From Pelomonas baiyunensis (GTDB lineage Bacteria > Pseudomonadota > Gammaproteobacteria > Burkholderiales > Burkholderiaceae_C): DNA of 64,000 bases. This document shows, piece by piece, positions 41,577 through 50,794 of the stretch. Position 1 is the first letter of the stretch; every line of letters begins with the position of its first letter. The notes beneath the pieces are model-generated. The model saw nothing but the letters and a program-made list of their open reading frames with translations. It was not told the DNA's origin and made no database searches. The DNA lies in assembly GCF_043555935.1 (NCBI RefSeq), contig NZ_JBIGIB010000003.1, positions 744,001-808,000 of the forward strand, given 5' to 3'. A program made the position numbers and the translations under genes.

Positions 41577-43708
41577 ACGGCGGCCGCGAGGTCGGCCTTG
41601 ACCGGTCTCGCACCCCTTCCGCATCCAGCCTGATCACTGCCTTTCTCGAAGGGCTGCCCGACCCCGCGTGGCTGGTGGACGGGCCGACCGTCAGCGTCTG
41701 CGCGGTCAACCGCTCGGCCTTGCGATTGCTGGGCCTCAAGCCCGATCTGGCGGTGGGTCAGCCTCCGCTGAGCCTGTGTGACTCGCTGGAAGACCAAGCC
41801 TTCTGGCAAGGCGCCGCGACCGACCCGCAGGCCCGCATCCGCTCTGACACCGTGCTCATGCACAGCGACGGTCAGCCCCGCTGGGTCAGCCGCAGCATCA
41901 CGCCGGTGCACACGCCGGACGGCAGCCGCTACTGGCTGGTGCTGCTGCACGACCAAACCCGCCGTCGCCGCGCCGAGGCCGAGCGCGAATCGCTGCTGGC
42001 CGAGTTGCGCGCCACGCTGGAGTCCACGGCCGACGGCATCCTCGTGGTGGACCTTGCCGGTCGGGTGCGCAGCTTCAACCGGCGCTTCGCAAAGCTGTGG
42101 GGCCTGGCCGGTGGTTTGCTGCACGAGCCTGGCGACGCCGGCCTGTGGCTGAGCCTGCAACGCGTCGTGCGCGACGGCGAACAGTACCGCCTGCGGATCG
42201 AAGCCCTGCTGGATTCACCGCTGATGCGCTCCAGCGACGTTCTGCAGCTCGCCGATGGCCGCGTGCTGGAGCAGGTCTCGTTGCCGCAGCTGAGCCGCGG
42301 CGAGCCCATCGGCCGCGTGTTCTCGTTCCGTGACTTGAGCGAAAAGCTGGCCGCCCACCAGCGCATCGAGGAACTGGGGCGCTCCGACGCCCTGACCGGC
42401 GCGCCCAACCGCCGCGCCCTGGCCGATCGCATGGTGCAGCAGATGACGCAGGTGCCCGGTGCGCCGGCGCTGCCTGCTTTTGCGCTGCTGCACCTGGACC
42501 TGGACCGGTTCAAGCAGATCAACGACACGCTGGGCCACACCTATGGCGACCGCGTGCTGCGGGATGTGGTGGAGCGCCTGCGCGGCGCCGTGGGCCCGCA
42601 CGACACCCTGGCTCGCCTGGGCGGCGACGAGTTCGCCATCCTGCTCGACGGCGCCCAGACGGCGGAAGCCGAAGCCGCGGCCCGCCGTGTGCAGCAGCTG
42701 CTGGCCGAGCCCTTCACCTTCGACACCCTCAGCTTCACCGTCACCGTCAGTTGCGGCATTGCCCTGTACCCGGGTGATGGCAGCACGCCGGACGAGCTCA
42801 TGGCCAGCGCCGAGCGCGCGATGCACTGGGTCAAAGAGGGCGGCCGTGCGGGGTTTCGCTTCCATGTGCCGCGCAAGGAGGTGGACCTCCTTTCGCGCAT
42901 GCGGCTGGACCACGACATGCGCCAAGCCTTGGCGGAAGGGCGCTTTCGGCTGCATTACCAACCGCAGGTGGAACTCGGCAGCGACCGCGTCATCGGCGCG
43001 GAGGCGCTGATCCGCTGGCGCGACCCGCAGCGCGGCGAGATTTCTCCGGCCGAGTTCATCCCGCTGGCTGAAGAGAGCGGCTTCGTGGTCGCCATCGGCG
43101 ACTGGGTGTTGAAAGAGGCGGTGGCCCAGGCGGCGCGCTGGCTGGCGCGAGGCCTGCGCATGCCGGTGGCTGTCAACGTGTCGGCGCTGCAATTCCAGCA
43201 GCCGCATTTCGTGGACACCGTGGCCGCCGCCTTGCGCGACGCCATGCTGCCCGCCAGCCTGCTGGAACTGGAGCTGACCGAAGGCGTGCTGATGCGTGAC
43301 ACCGAAGAAGGCCTGCGCCGCATGCACGCCCTCGCAGCCCTGGGCGTGACTTTGTCGATCGACGACTTCGGCACCGGCTACTCGTCGCTCGGCTATCTCA
43401 AACGTTTCCCCATCCAACGCCTGAAGATCGACCGCAGCTTTGTCCAGGGGTTGCCCGGCGACCCGAGTGACGTCGGCATCGCCAACGCCATCGTGCAGAT
43501 GGGCCGGGCACTGGGCCTGCAGGTCATCGCCGAAGGCGTTGAAACGGAAGCCCAGCGCGACTTCCTGGCCCAGGCGGGCTGCCATGAATTCCAGGGCTAT
43601 CTGTTCGCCCGCCCCTTGCGCCCCGACGAGTTCGAGCAGCGCGTGCGCCCGCGCCGCCACGTGGTCGACTCTCCGGTGTCGGGCTGGCTGGGGCTGGCCA
43701 GCGGCTGA
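41573..43708 (+). CDS. PAS-GGDEF-EAL c-di-GMP enzyme
   Basis: A 711-residue soluble protein. Two PAS-like regions (about 20-130 and 142-260; the second is weak) precede GGDEF (about 268-430) and EAL (about 440-690). GGDEF at 350-354 is intact, the RxxD inhibitory site is not (GPHD). EAL at 477-479, LTEGVLM, DDFGTG, KIDRSF and AEGVET are kept. The GTG start overlaps the HD-GYP stop, so an enzyme with cyclase and phosphodiesterase domains is made in step with a second phosphodiesterase. Confidence 0.92.
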   Translation: MNGGREVGLDRSRTPSASSLITAFLEGLPDPAWLVDGPTVSVCAVNRSALRLLGLKPDLAVGQPPLSLCDSLEDQAFWQGAATDPQARIRSDTVLMHSDGQPRWVSRSITPVHTPDGSRYWLVLLHDQTRRRRAEAERESLLAELRATLESTADGILVVDLAGRVRSFNRRFAKLWGLAGGLLHEPGDAGLWLSLQRVVRDGEQYRLRIEALLDSPLMRSSDVLQLADGRVLEQVSLPQLSRGEPIGRVFSFRDLSEKLAAHQRIEELGRSDALTGAPNRRALADRMVQQMTQVPGAPALPAFALLHLDLDRFKQINDTLGHTYGDRVLRDVVERLRGAVGPHDTLARLGGDEFAILLDGAQTAEAEAAARRVQQLLAEPFTFDTLSFTVTVSCGIALYPGDGSTPDELMASAERAMHWVKEGGRAGFRFHVPRKEVDLLSRMRLDHDMRQALAEGRFRLHYQPQVELGSDRVIGAEALIRWRDPQRGEISPAEFIPLAEESGFVVAIGDWVLKEAVAQAARWLARGLRMPVAVNVSALQFQQPHFVDTVAAALRDAMLPASLLELELTEGVLMRDTEEGLRRMHALAALGVTLSIDDFGTGYSSLGYLKRFPIQRLKIDRSFVQGLPGDPSDVGIANAIVQMGRALGLQVIAEGVETEAQRDFLAQAGCHEFQGYLFARPLRPDEFEQRVRPRRHVVDSPVSGWLGLASG

Positions 43709-43748
43709 TCCCGCAATCGGCGCGCCCATGGCGCGCACAATCGCCGCC

Positions 43749-44072
43749 ATGCTTTATTGCTTCAAATCCAAGGCGGGGGCCGATGTGCTCATGATGGCGG
43801 ACGGCGCCCATGCAGTGCTGGGCCTGATGGGCCGCGCGGCCGACCCCAAAGGCATCTTGCAGGCGGCCGAACTGACAAGCCTGCTGCAAGCGCTGGACGC
43901 CGGCATCGCCACAGACGAGGCGCAGTTCGAGCAGGCCGTCGCGCAAGCGGTGGCGGACGGGCGTCCTGCGCCGAAGCGGCAGGGCGTGACGCTGCGCCAG
44001 CGCGCGTGGCCGTTGCGCGAACTGATGCAGCGCAGCGCCAGCGCGGGTGCCGACATCGTCTGGGGCGTGTAG
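43749..44072 (+). CDS. DUF1840 family protein
   Basis: A 107-residue cytoplasmic protein. It starts MLYCFKSKAGADVLMMADGAH and ends AGADIVWGV, matching the DUF1840 family, which is found mainly in betaproteobacteria. The function is unknown. The TAG stop shares one base with the GTG start of the next gene, so both are probably translated together. Confidence 0.9.
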   Translation: MLYCFKSKAGADVLMMADGAHAVLGLMGRAADPKGILQAAELTSLLQALDAGIATDEAQFEQAVAQAVADGRPAPKRQGVTLRQRAWPLRELMQRSASAGADIVWGV

Positions 44073-44716
44073 TGCTGGAAGAAGCGACACGCATCATCCT
44101 GATCCGACACGGCGAGACGCTCTGGAATCGGGACACCCGCATCCAGGGCCACACCGACATCCCGCTCAGCCCCTTGGGCGAGGCGCAAGCCGCGCGCCTG
44201 GCGGCGGCCTTGCTGGACGATGACCTGGACGCCGTCTATGCCAGCGACTTGAGCCGCGCCCGTCAGACCGCGCAAGCCGTGGCCGGCACTCGCAGCCTGC
44301 CCGTGAACTTGGAGCCTGGTCTGCGCGAGCGGGCCTTCGGGCGCTTCGAGGGCTTGAGCTGGAAAGAAATCGAGCTCACCTACCCCGACGAGGCCTTGCG
44401 CTGGCGGCGCCGGGAGCCGGACTTCCCGGTGGGCGGCGGCGAGAGCCTGACCGTGTTCAGCGCGCGCTGCGTGGCTGCGGTCCAGCAGATCGCGCTGCGC
44501 CACCCCGGGCAAACCGTTGCCGTGGTGGCGCATGGGGGCGTGCTGGATTGCCTCTACCGCGCGGCGACTGGCGTTGCGCTCGACGCCCCGCGGAGCTGGC
44601 AACTCGGCAACGCCACCATCAACCGGCTGCTCGCCAGCGCCGGGCGCTTCAACCTGGTGGGCTGGCACGACGACCGCCATCTGGCCGACCTGAGCCTGGA
44701 CGATGCGAGCGCCTGA
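44072..44716 (+). CDS. Histidine phosphatase family protein (phosphoglycerate mutase-like)
   Basis: A 214-residue branch-1 histidine phosphatase. The phosphorylated His is in LIRHGETLWN; other catalytic parts are SDLSRARQTAQ, RERAFGRFEG and VAHGGVLDCL. Relatives include GpmB, CobC and broad-specificity phosphatases; the true substrate is unknown. The start is read as GTG 44072, which overlaps the preceding TAG. There is no cobalamin gene nearby. Confidence 0.9.
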   Translation: MLEEATRIILIRHGETLWNRDTRIQGHTDIPLSPLGEAQAARLAAALLDDDLDAVYASDLSRARQTAQAVAGTRSLPVNLEPGLRERAFGRFEGLSWKEIELTYPDEALRWRRREPDFPVGGGESLTVFSARCVAAVQQIALRHPGQTVAVVAHGGVLDCLYRAATGVALDAPRSWQLGNATINRLLASAGRFNLVGWHDDRHLADLSLDDASA

Positions 44717-44764
44717 GCCGGGCGCACTGTTCACTGTTGCATCCACGCGTCGTTTGTGACAGTT

Positions 44765-44787
44765 GCGGCAAAAGCCGCTCCTATACT
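44765..44787 (+). promoter_or_regulatory. Porin promoter region with spacer palindrome
   Basis: A good -10 (TATACT, 44782-44787) stands 63 bases before the porin start. No clear -35 is seen. The inverted repeat GCGGC-AAAA-GCCGC (44765-44778) lies just upstream of the -10, where a regulator could bind. Confidence 0.45.
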
Positions 44788-44850
44788 GAACCTCACTAGT
44801 CCTTCAAGGCGGGGTGTCAGCCCTGCCCAACCTTTCTGCAAAGGCAAACG

Positions 44851-45801
44851 ATGAAGAAGATTGCACTCGCCGCCGCTCTGGCTGCCACCGCTGCCGCTCC
44901 GGCTTTCGCTCAAAGCGTGACCCTGTGGGGCCGCCTGAACACCACCGTTGAAAGCCAAAAGATTGGCGCGCAAGACCGCAAGGTCGTGGTGCAAAACAAC
45001 TCCTCGCGCCTGGGCTTCAAGGGCAGCGAAGACCTCGGCGGTGGCCTGAAGGCTTCGTTCTCGCTGGAGCACGGCGTGAACAGCGACACCGGCGTTGCCA
45101 CTGGCGGCACCACCTTCTGGAACCGCGCTTCGTGGGTTCAGTTGGAAGGTTCGTTCGGCGGCGTGCGTCTGGGCCGTTGGTTCCCGGGCTCGTACTTCGC
45201 GACGGCCGACTACGTGAGCAACCACAACCACGACACCGGCACCTCGGCTGACAACCTGTACGCCACCCAGTTCCAAACCACGAACAAGGTGTCTTACTTC
45301 ACCCCGACCGCCGGTGGCTTCTCTGCTGAGCTGTCGCTGAGCGCCGGCGAAGGCGCCACCACCCGCGCTTCGGACATCGCCGTCAACTACGACATGGGCC
45401 CCGCCCACGCTGGTTTCGGCTACGAGAAGAAGGGTGACTTCAGCCAGATGGCCATCCGTGGCCTGTACGAGTTTGGCCCCCTGATCGTTGGCGGCTACGT
45501 GCAACGTGCTGAAAACACCTTCGGCACCGCCGGCAAGAAGACCTGGAACACGTTCCGCGTGTCCGGCATGTACGTGATGGGCCAGCAAGAGTTCCACGTG
45601 AACTTCGGCAAGGCTGACAACATCCTGGTGGACGACGGCGCCAAGCAGCTGACCCTGGGTTACAACTACAACCTGAGCAAGCGCACCAAGCTGTACGGCT
45701 TCTGGACCAAGACCGACAACCAAGCCAAGGCCACCTACGCCACGGGCGCAGCCGGTCAAGACTTCTCGTCGCTGGCCGCTGGTATCCGCCACAACTTCTG
45801 A
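44851..45801 (+). CDS. General porin, Gram-negative beta-barrel
   Basis: A 316-residue outer-membrane protein. A signal peptide (cut after FA, about residue 20) is followed by the family start QSVTLWGRLNTTVE and many alternating strands, with SSRLGFKGSEDLGGGLKA and a terminal aromatic residue (RHNF) for BAM recognition. Burkholderiales porins form trimers that pass small anions. Codon use leans towards a narrow set and GC is lower than in neighbours, as for highly expressed genes. It is monocistronic, with a strong terminator after it. Confidence 0.95.
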   Translation: MKKIALAAALAATAAAPAFAQSVTLWGRLNTTVESQKIGAQDRKVVVQNNSSRLGFKGSEDLGGGLKASFSLEHGVNSDTGVATGGTTFWNRASWVQLEGSFGGVRLGRWFPGSYFATADYVSNHNHDTGTSADNLYATQFQTTNKVSYFTPTAGGFSAELSLSAGEGATTRASDIAVNYDMGPAHAGFGYEKKGDFSQMAIRGLYEFGPLIVGGYVQRAENTFGTAGKKTWNTFRVSGMYVMGQQEFHVNFGKADNILVDDGAKQLTLGYNYNLSKRTKLYGFWTKTDNQAKATYATGAAGQDFSSLAAGIRHNF

Positions 45802-45819
45802 TCCTCGCGATCGGAACGC

Positions 45820-45846
45820 AAAAAGCGCCCTGCGGGGCGCTTTTTT
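45820..45846. terminator. Bidirectional terminator between porin and ruvB
   Basis: GCGCCC (45825-45830) and GGGCGC (45835-45840) form a stem with loop TGCG. It is preceded by five A and followed by six T, so it can end the porin transcript on + and the ruvA-ruvB transcript on -. Confidence 0.93.
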
Positions 45847-45913
45847 CATGTCCGAATGGGCCGGAGGTCCAACTGCTGGTGCCCGCGCCAGCGCGGGCCC
45901 GTGTCTGCGGGAC

Positions 45914-46972
45914 TCAGTCGCTGAACAGACCCGGCGCGTTCTTGTGCCCGGGCGGTGTCAGGCCCAGGTGTCGGTAGGCGGCCAGCGTGGCGACGCGTCC
46001 CCGTGGGGTGCGCTGCAGGAAGCCCTGCTGGATGAGGTAGGGCTCGATCACGTCTTCAATCGTGCCCGCCTCCTCACCGATGGCTGCCGCCACGTTCTCC
46101 AGGCCCACCGGCCCGCCATCGAAGCGGTGCACGACGGCTTCCAGGAACTTGCGGTCCATGAGGTCGAAGCCCTGCGGGTCGACGTCGAGCATGGCGAGTG
46201 CCTTGTCGGCAATGCCGGCCACGATACGGCCGTCGCCTTTGACCTCGGCGTAATCGCGCACGCGGCGCAGCAGCCGGTTGGCGATGCGGGGCGTGCCGCG
46301 GGAGCGGCGGGCGATTTCGAGGGCGCCGTCCGCGTCGATGGGGGCATTCAGCAGCCCGGCGGAGCGCGTCACGATGCGCTGCAACTCGGCCGGCGTGTAG
46401 AACTCCAACCGCGCGACGATGCCGAAGCGGTCGCGCAAGGGGTTGGTGAGCATGCCGGCGCGGGTCGTGGCCCCGACGAGCGTGAACGGCTGCAGATCGA
46501 GCTTGATCGAGCGGGCGGCCGGGCCCTCGCCGATCATGATGTCGATCTGGTAGTCCTCCAGCGCCGGGTACAGGATTTCCTCCACCACGGGGCTCAGCCG
46601 GTGGATCTCGTCGATGAACAGGACATCGTTCTTCTCGAGGTTGGTCAGCAGCGCAGCCAGGTCCTTGGGCTTTTCCAGCACCGGCCCTGAGGTTTGGCGC
46701 AGATTGACGCCCAATTCGGCGGCGATGATGTGTGAAAGCGTGGTCTTGCCCAGCCCTGGCGGGCCGAACAACAGCACGTGGTCCAGTGCTTCCTGCCGTT
46801 TGCGCGCGGCGCCGATGAAGATCTCGAGCTGCTCTCTGGCCTTGCTTTGGCCGACGTAGTCGTCCAGCAGCTTGGGCCGCAGTGCGCGCTCCAGCGCTTC
46901 CTCGCGGCTGGACTCCGGGGCCGCGCTGATCAGGCGCGGCGCCGGGGCAAAGTCGTCGGTCTGGATGCTCAT
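45914..46972 (-). CDS. ruvB: Holliday junction branch migration ATPase RuvB
   Basis: A 352-residue AAA+ helicase motor that drives branch migration with RuvA. Walker A is GPPGLGKTT, Walker B FIDEIHRL, sensor 1 VGATTRAGML and the arginine finger GTPRIANRLLRR. The C-terminal winged helix is complete. ruvA lies immediately upstream in the same direction, with ten bases between, so they form an operon. ruvC is not in the window. Confidence 0.98.
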   Translation of the reverse strand: MSIQTDDFAPAPRLISAAPESSREEALERALRPKLLDDYVGQSKAREQLEIFIGAARKRQEALDHVLLFGPPGLGKTTLSHIIAAELGVNLRQTSGPVLEKPKDLAALLTNLEKNDVLFIDEIHRLSPVVEEILYPALEDYQIDIMIGEGPAARSIKLDLQPFTLVGATTRAGMLTNPLRDRFGIVARLEFYTPAELQRIVTRSAGLLNAPIDADGALEIARRSRGTPRIANRLLRRVRDYAEVKGDGRIVAGIADKALAMLDVDPQGFDLMDRKFLEAVVHRFDGGPVGLENVAAAIGEEAGTIEDVIEPYLIQQGFLQRTPRGRVATLAAYRHLGLTPPGHKNAPGLFSD

Positions 46973-46982
46973 GGCGCGCCGC

Positions 46983-47552
46983 TCACGACAGCTTCTTCAG
47001 CGCCAGCTTGATGCCGTCGCTGACGCCCACATCCGCCGGCAGTGCCTTCAGGGCTGCTGCGGCGTCCTTCTCGCTGTAGCCCAGCGCCACCAGGGCTTGC
47101 AGGATGTCCGCCTGGTTGTCGTTGGCGACGGTGGTGGGCAGGGCCAGATCCGGGCCCAGCTTGCCCTTGAGTTCGAGCAGCAGGCGCTCGGCCGTCTTCT
47201 TGCCGATGCCCGGCACCTTGGTGAGGCGGCCGGCCTCCTGGCGCGACACGGCCTGGGCAAGCTCCGTGACCGACAAGCCAGACAGCAGGCCCAGCGCCAT
47301 CTTGGGGCCGACGCCGCTGATCTTGATGAGTTGGCGGAAGGTGGCGCGCTCCTCGTGGGTGAGGAAGCCGTAGAGCTGGTGGGCGTCTTCACGCACCGTC
47401 AGGTGCGTCAGCAGCACAGCCCGTTCACCGAGGCCACCGAGGTTGAAGAACGTGCTCATGGGCACGTCCACTTCGTAGCCCACGCCCGCCACGTCGATGA
47501 CGACCTGTGGCGGGGTTTTCTCGGCGATGACGCCGGTCAGTCTTCCAATCAT
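46983..47552 (-). CDS. ruvA: Holliday junction DNA-binding protein RuvA
   Basis: A 189-residue protein with the three RuvA domains: an OB fold (1-62, starting MIGRLTGVIAEK), two helix-hairpin-helix motifs (about 70-140, ISGVGPKMALGLLSG and VPGIGKKTAERLLLELK) and the C-terminal RuvB-contact domain (ALVALGYSEKDAAAALK). It forms the tetramer that holds the four-way junction and loads RuvB. Confidence 0.98.
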   Translation of the reverse strand: MIGRLTGVIAEKTPPQVVIDVAGVGYEVDVPMSTFFNLGGLGERAVLLTHLTVREDAHQLYGFLTHEERATFRQLIKISGVGPKMALGLLSGLSVTELAQAVSRQEAGRLTKVPGIGKKTAERLLLELKGKLGPDLALPTTVANDNQADILQALVALGYSEKDAAAALKALPADVGVSDGIKLALKKLS

Positions 47553-47579
47553 GGCCCGATTATCCGGGCCACCTGGGGC

Positions 47580-48233
47580 TCAATTCCGGCCGAACAAACC
47601 CAGGCGTTGGGCTTCCAGCGCGGCCTCGGCGCGCGAGCTCACGTTGAGCTTGCGGTAGATCTGCTTCACGTAGTCGGCAATGGTGTGGCGGCTCAAGCCG
47701 AGCTGCACACCGATCTCGGGCAGCGTGAAACCCTTGGCCACGCGCAGCAGCACTTCCGTCTCGCGGTCGGTCAGCGACACCTCGTGCAGCAGGGCTTGCG
47801 AGCTGGGCTTGGCGTGGGCCGCGAAATAGGCGATGACCTTGCGGGCGATGGACGGCGACAGCGGCGGCTCGCCCTGGCTCATGCGCTGCAGTTGCTCGAC
47901 CAGCAGTTCGCGCGACTGCTCTTTCAGCAGGTAGCCGAAGGCGCCGGCCTGCAGGGCCGGGAAGAGGTGCTCGTCGTCGTCGTGGATGGTGACGATGACG
48001 GACTGCACCTCGGGCTGCTTTTCACGCAGCGCGGCAATCACCTCCACCCCGGAACCGTCGGGCAGGCCCAGGTCCAGCAGCGCGAGGGTGAAGCGTTGGC
48101 CGTTGACCAGCGACAGCGCGTCCTGCACGCGCGAGCACTCGGTGATCTGGGCGTTGGCGAACACCTGTTTGACCAGGGCCTTCAGCCAGGCGCGGATCTC
48201 CGGAATGTCTTCAAGCAGCAGGATGTGGTTCAT
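47580..48233 (-). CDS. NarL/LuxR-family response regulator
   Basis: A 217-residue regulator. The receiver domain (1-120) has the phosphoacceptor Asp54 (LLDLGLPDG) and Lys in LLKEQS. The C-terminal LuxR helix-turn-helix (150-215, LTDRETEVLLRVAKG, IGVQLGLSRHTIADYVKQIYRKLNV) is complete. It pairs with the histidine kinase encoded 28 bases upstream in the same direction. The regulated genes are unknown. Confidence 0.93.
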   Translation of the reverse strand: MNHILLLEDIPEIRAWLKALVKQVFANAQITECSRVQDALSLVNGQRFTLALLDLGLPDGSGVEVIAALREKQPEVQSVIVTIHDDDEHLFPALQAGAFGYLLKEQSRELLVEQLQRMSQGEPPLSPSIARKVIAYFAAHAKPSSQALLHEVSLTDRETEVLLRVAKGFTLPEIGVQLGLSRHTIADYVKQIYRKLNVSSRAEAALEAQRLGLFGRN

Positions 48234-48261
48234 GGATGGCCTCGGAAAACATGACGATGAT

Positions 48262-49695
48262 TCACAGCGGAATCGTCAGACGGATGACAGTACCCCAGCC
48301 GGGGCCGGATTCGACCAGGCATTGGCCATGCATTTGCTTGGCGCGTGATTTCATGCTCGCCATGCCATGGCCGCGGTCCAGGCGGCCGTCCAGGTCGGTC
48401 GAGATGCCTTGGCCGTTGTCCTGGATGGTGAGCACGAAATCTCCGTCCTGCACGGTGCTGGAGATGGTGGCGTTGGTGGCGCCGCTGTGTTTGATGATGT
48501 TGGACACCGACTCGCGCAGGATGCGCGTGGTCTGCACGTAAGAGCGCGCCTGAAGCGTGTGTTCGATGTCTTCGGCCGGGCTCTTCCATTCGGCCTGGAT
48601 GTTGGCCTGGCCCAGGCGCGACACCACTTCCGCCCGCCAGTCGCCCAAGGCGTCGATCAGGTGCACCGGCTTGCCGGTGAGGCCGCGCACCGACAGGCGC
48701 ATCTCCTCCAGCGCTTCGCGCGCCAGCGTGGAGATGCGGTCGGACTCGCTGGTGTGCACGATGGTCAGCAGCTTCGCGCCCAGGTCGTCGTGCAGGTCAG
48801 CGGCGATGCGCTTGCGCTCGCGCTCGGTCACCTGCTCCAGTTTCTGTTCGGCCAGCTGCGCGTGGCTGCGCTCCACTTCGGCGATGCGTTCGGCCATGCG
48901 CTGTTCGAGGGCGGCGAGGTGCCGTTCCGCATCCACCCGCGCTTGGGCCACCCGGTTCACCAATTGCAGGCCCAGCGCCAGCATCAGCAGCGGCAAGCTC
49001 AAGCTCAGCCACGGTGATGCGGCCCACCACGCGGCCTCACTCACGGCCGAGAGCCCCATTTCTGCCAGCAGCGCCAGCATGGTGGGCGCCAGCAGGGCCA
49101 ACATCCAGCGGAAGTCACTGGCAGCGGCCAAGTCCATACCGCCCGCGGGCGCGGTGCGCGGCCAGCGCATCCACAAGGCCCAGCCCATGGCTGCCACGAG
49201 TTCCAGGCCCAGCACCGCGTGCCACACGGTGTCGAGCAAATGCACGCGGCCGCCGGCCAGCAGCAAGCTGGCGGGCACCACCAGGCACTGGATCAACAAG
49301 GCGTGGTCGATCCAGCTGCGCTTCCAGTTCATCTGCCGCAGCAGGTATTGCACGCCGCACAGCACCAGCAGCGTCATCAACAGGGGCCGCAGGCCGGCGG
49401 CGCTGGGCAGGGCGGCGGCCCGCAGCACCACCCAGCTGAGCATCATGCCCACCAGGAAATTGGCCGAGCGCTCGCGTGCGTGGAGGCTGGAAATCAGGCC
49501 CACCACGGTGGCCATGATGGCCAGCATCGCAGCAAGCCAGCCGTGCAGGGCTGCGGCCCAGTACAGGCCGGCCACGGGTGCGGCCACCGGTTGGGCCAGG
49601 GCCAGGCCCGGAGCAAGCAGGGGCGCGCACAGCATCAGCACTGCGCGACCGAAGCGCGCCCGCCGTGCCGCGCCCGGCGCGGTCAGAAATGTCAT
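48262..49695 (-). CDS. Sensor histidine kinase (HisKA_3/NarX-DesK type)
   Basis: A 477-residue membrane kinase. Six to seven hydrophobic segments occupy about residues 18-250 and resemble a 7TM sensor input. A coiled-coil (about 255-300) leads to the dimerisation helix with the phospho-His in RIAADLHDDLGAKLL, and to the ATPase domain with DNGQGI and GHGMASM. It phosphorylates the NarL-type regulator downstream. ATG 49695 is the first Met before the membrane region; longer frames read through a divergent gene. Confidence 0.9.
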   Translation of the reverse strand: MTFLTAPGAARRARFGRAVLMLCAPLLAPGLALAQPVAAPVAGLYWAAALHGWLAAMLAIMATVVGLISSLHARERSANFLVGMMLSWVVLRAAALPSAAGLRPLLMTLLVLCGVQYLLRQMNWKRSWIDHALLIQCLVVPASLLLAGGRVHLLDTVWHAVLGLELVAAMGWALWMRWPRTAPAGGMDLAAASDFRWMLALLAPTMLALLAEMGLSAVSEAAWWAASPWLSLSLPLLMLALGLQLVNRVAQARVDAERHLAALEQRMAERIAEVERSHAQLAEQKLEQVTERERKRIAADLHDDLGAKLLTIVHTSESDRISTLAREALEEMRLSVRGLTGKPVHLIDALGDWRAEVVSRLGQANIQAEWKSPAEDIEHTLQARSYVQTTRILRESVSNIIKHSGATNATISSTVQDGDFVLTIQDNGQGISTDLDGRLDRGHGMASMKSRAKQMHGQCLVESGPGWGTVIRLTIPL

Positions 49696-49801
49696 GGGGC
49701 GGCATTGTGCGGGAGCCCGCTCGCGGGCTGCGCCGGGGAATGCACCAGCGCAAGCCCAGCGACAATTGCAGCCCGTCCTTGTTGATGCTGCCGCTGCTGC
49801 C

Positions 49802-50794
49802 GTGATCCTGCGCTTTGCCCTGGAACCTGCCGACAACACCCGACTGGCCCGCATTTGCGGCAGTCTGGACTGCCACCTGCGTGAAATCGAGGCGGCGCTG
49901 GGCGTGAAGCTGAGCCGGCGCGACGCGGAATTCCGCATCGATGGCCCGAAGGCCGCCGCCGAACGCACCCGCAGCCTCTTGGAAGCCTTGTACGAGCGGG
50001 CGCGGCGGCCGCTTCGGGCCGAGACGCTGCAACTGGCGCTGGTGGAAGCCCAAGTGCCGGTGCCGGTCAGCGCCGCGCCAACGCCGCGACCGGGCGAGGA
50101 CGGGCCCTTGGTGCTGCGCACCCGCCGTGCCGATCTCGCAGCGCGCACACCGCGCCAGCACCAGTACTTGCAGCAGATCCTGTCGCACGACATCACCTTT
50201 GGCCTGGGCCCTGCCGGCACGGGCAAAACGTTTCTTGCCGTGGCCTGCGCGGTGGATGCGCTGGAGCGCGCCAGCGTGCAGCGCATCATCCTGACGCGCC
50301 CGGCCGTGGAAGCGGGGGAACGCCTGGGCTTTCTGCCCGGTGACCTGACGCAGAAGGTCGACCCCTACCTGCGCCCGCTTTACGACGCGCTGTACGACCT
50401 GATGGGCTTCGACCGCGTGACCAAGGCGTTCGAGAAAGGGCAGTTGGAGGTAGCGCCGCTGGCCTTCATGCGCGGCCGCACGCTCAACCATGCCTTTGTC
50501 ATCCTGGACGAAGCGCAGAACACCACGCCCGAGCAGATGAAGATGTTCCTGACCCGCATCGGCTTTGGCAGCCGCTGTGTCGTGACCGGGGACACGAGCC
50601 AGATCGACCTGCCGCGGGGTGTGCAGTCGGGCCTGATCGACGCCGAACGGGTACTGGCCAAGGTCAAGGGCATCGCCATGACCCGATTCACCAGCGCCGA
50701 CGTGGTGCGCCACCCGCTCGTGGCCCGCATCGTGGAAGCCTATGAAGCCCGCGCCAAGCGCGAAGGCACGAGCCGCGAAGGAGGGCACGCATGA
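49802..50794 (+). CDS. ybeZ: PhoH-like ATPase YbeZ
   Basis: A 330-residue P-loop ATPase. A KH-like N-terminal part (about 1-80) precedes the ATPase: Walker A GPAGTGKTF, Walker B FVILDEAQN, and RPAVEAGERLGFLPGD. YbeZ works with the rRNA endonuclease YbeY, whose gene overlaps by four bases (ATGA at 50791-50794). The start is GTG 49802; the upstream part of the same open frame is antisense to the kinase gene. Confidence 0.94.
   Translation: MILRFALEPADNTRLARICGSLDCHLREIEAALGVKLSRRDAEFRIDGPKAAAERTRSLLEALYERARRPLRAETLQLALVEAQVPVPVSAAPTPRPGEDGPLVLRTRRADLAARTPRQHQYLQQILSHDITFGLGPAGTGKTFLAVACAVDALERASVQRIILTRPAVEAGERLGFLPGDLTQKVDPYLRPLYDALYDLMGFDRVTKAFEKGQLEVAPLAFMRGRTLNHAFVILDEAQNTTPEQMKMFLTRIGFGSRCVVTGDTSQIDLPRGVQSGLIDAERVLAKVKGIAMTRFTSADVVRHPLVARIVEAYEARAKREGTSREGGHA

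Noticed and set aside
48557..50794. A 745-residue frame ending in YbeZ.
   Set aside because: The N-terminal 415 residues are antisense to the histidine kinase gene, Ser/Arg/Ala-rich and without family character. GTG 49802 is a better start.
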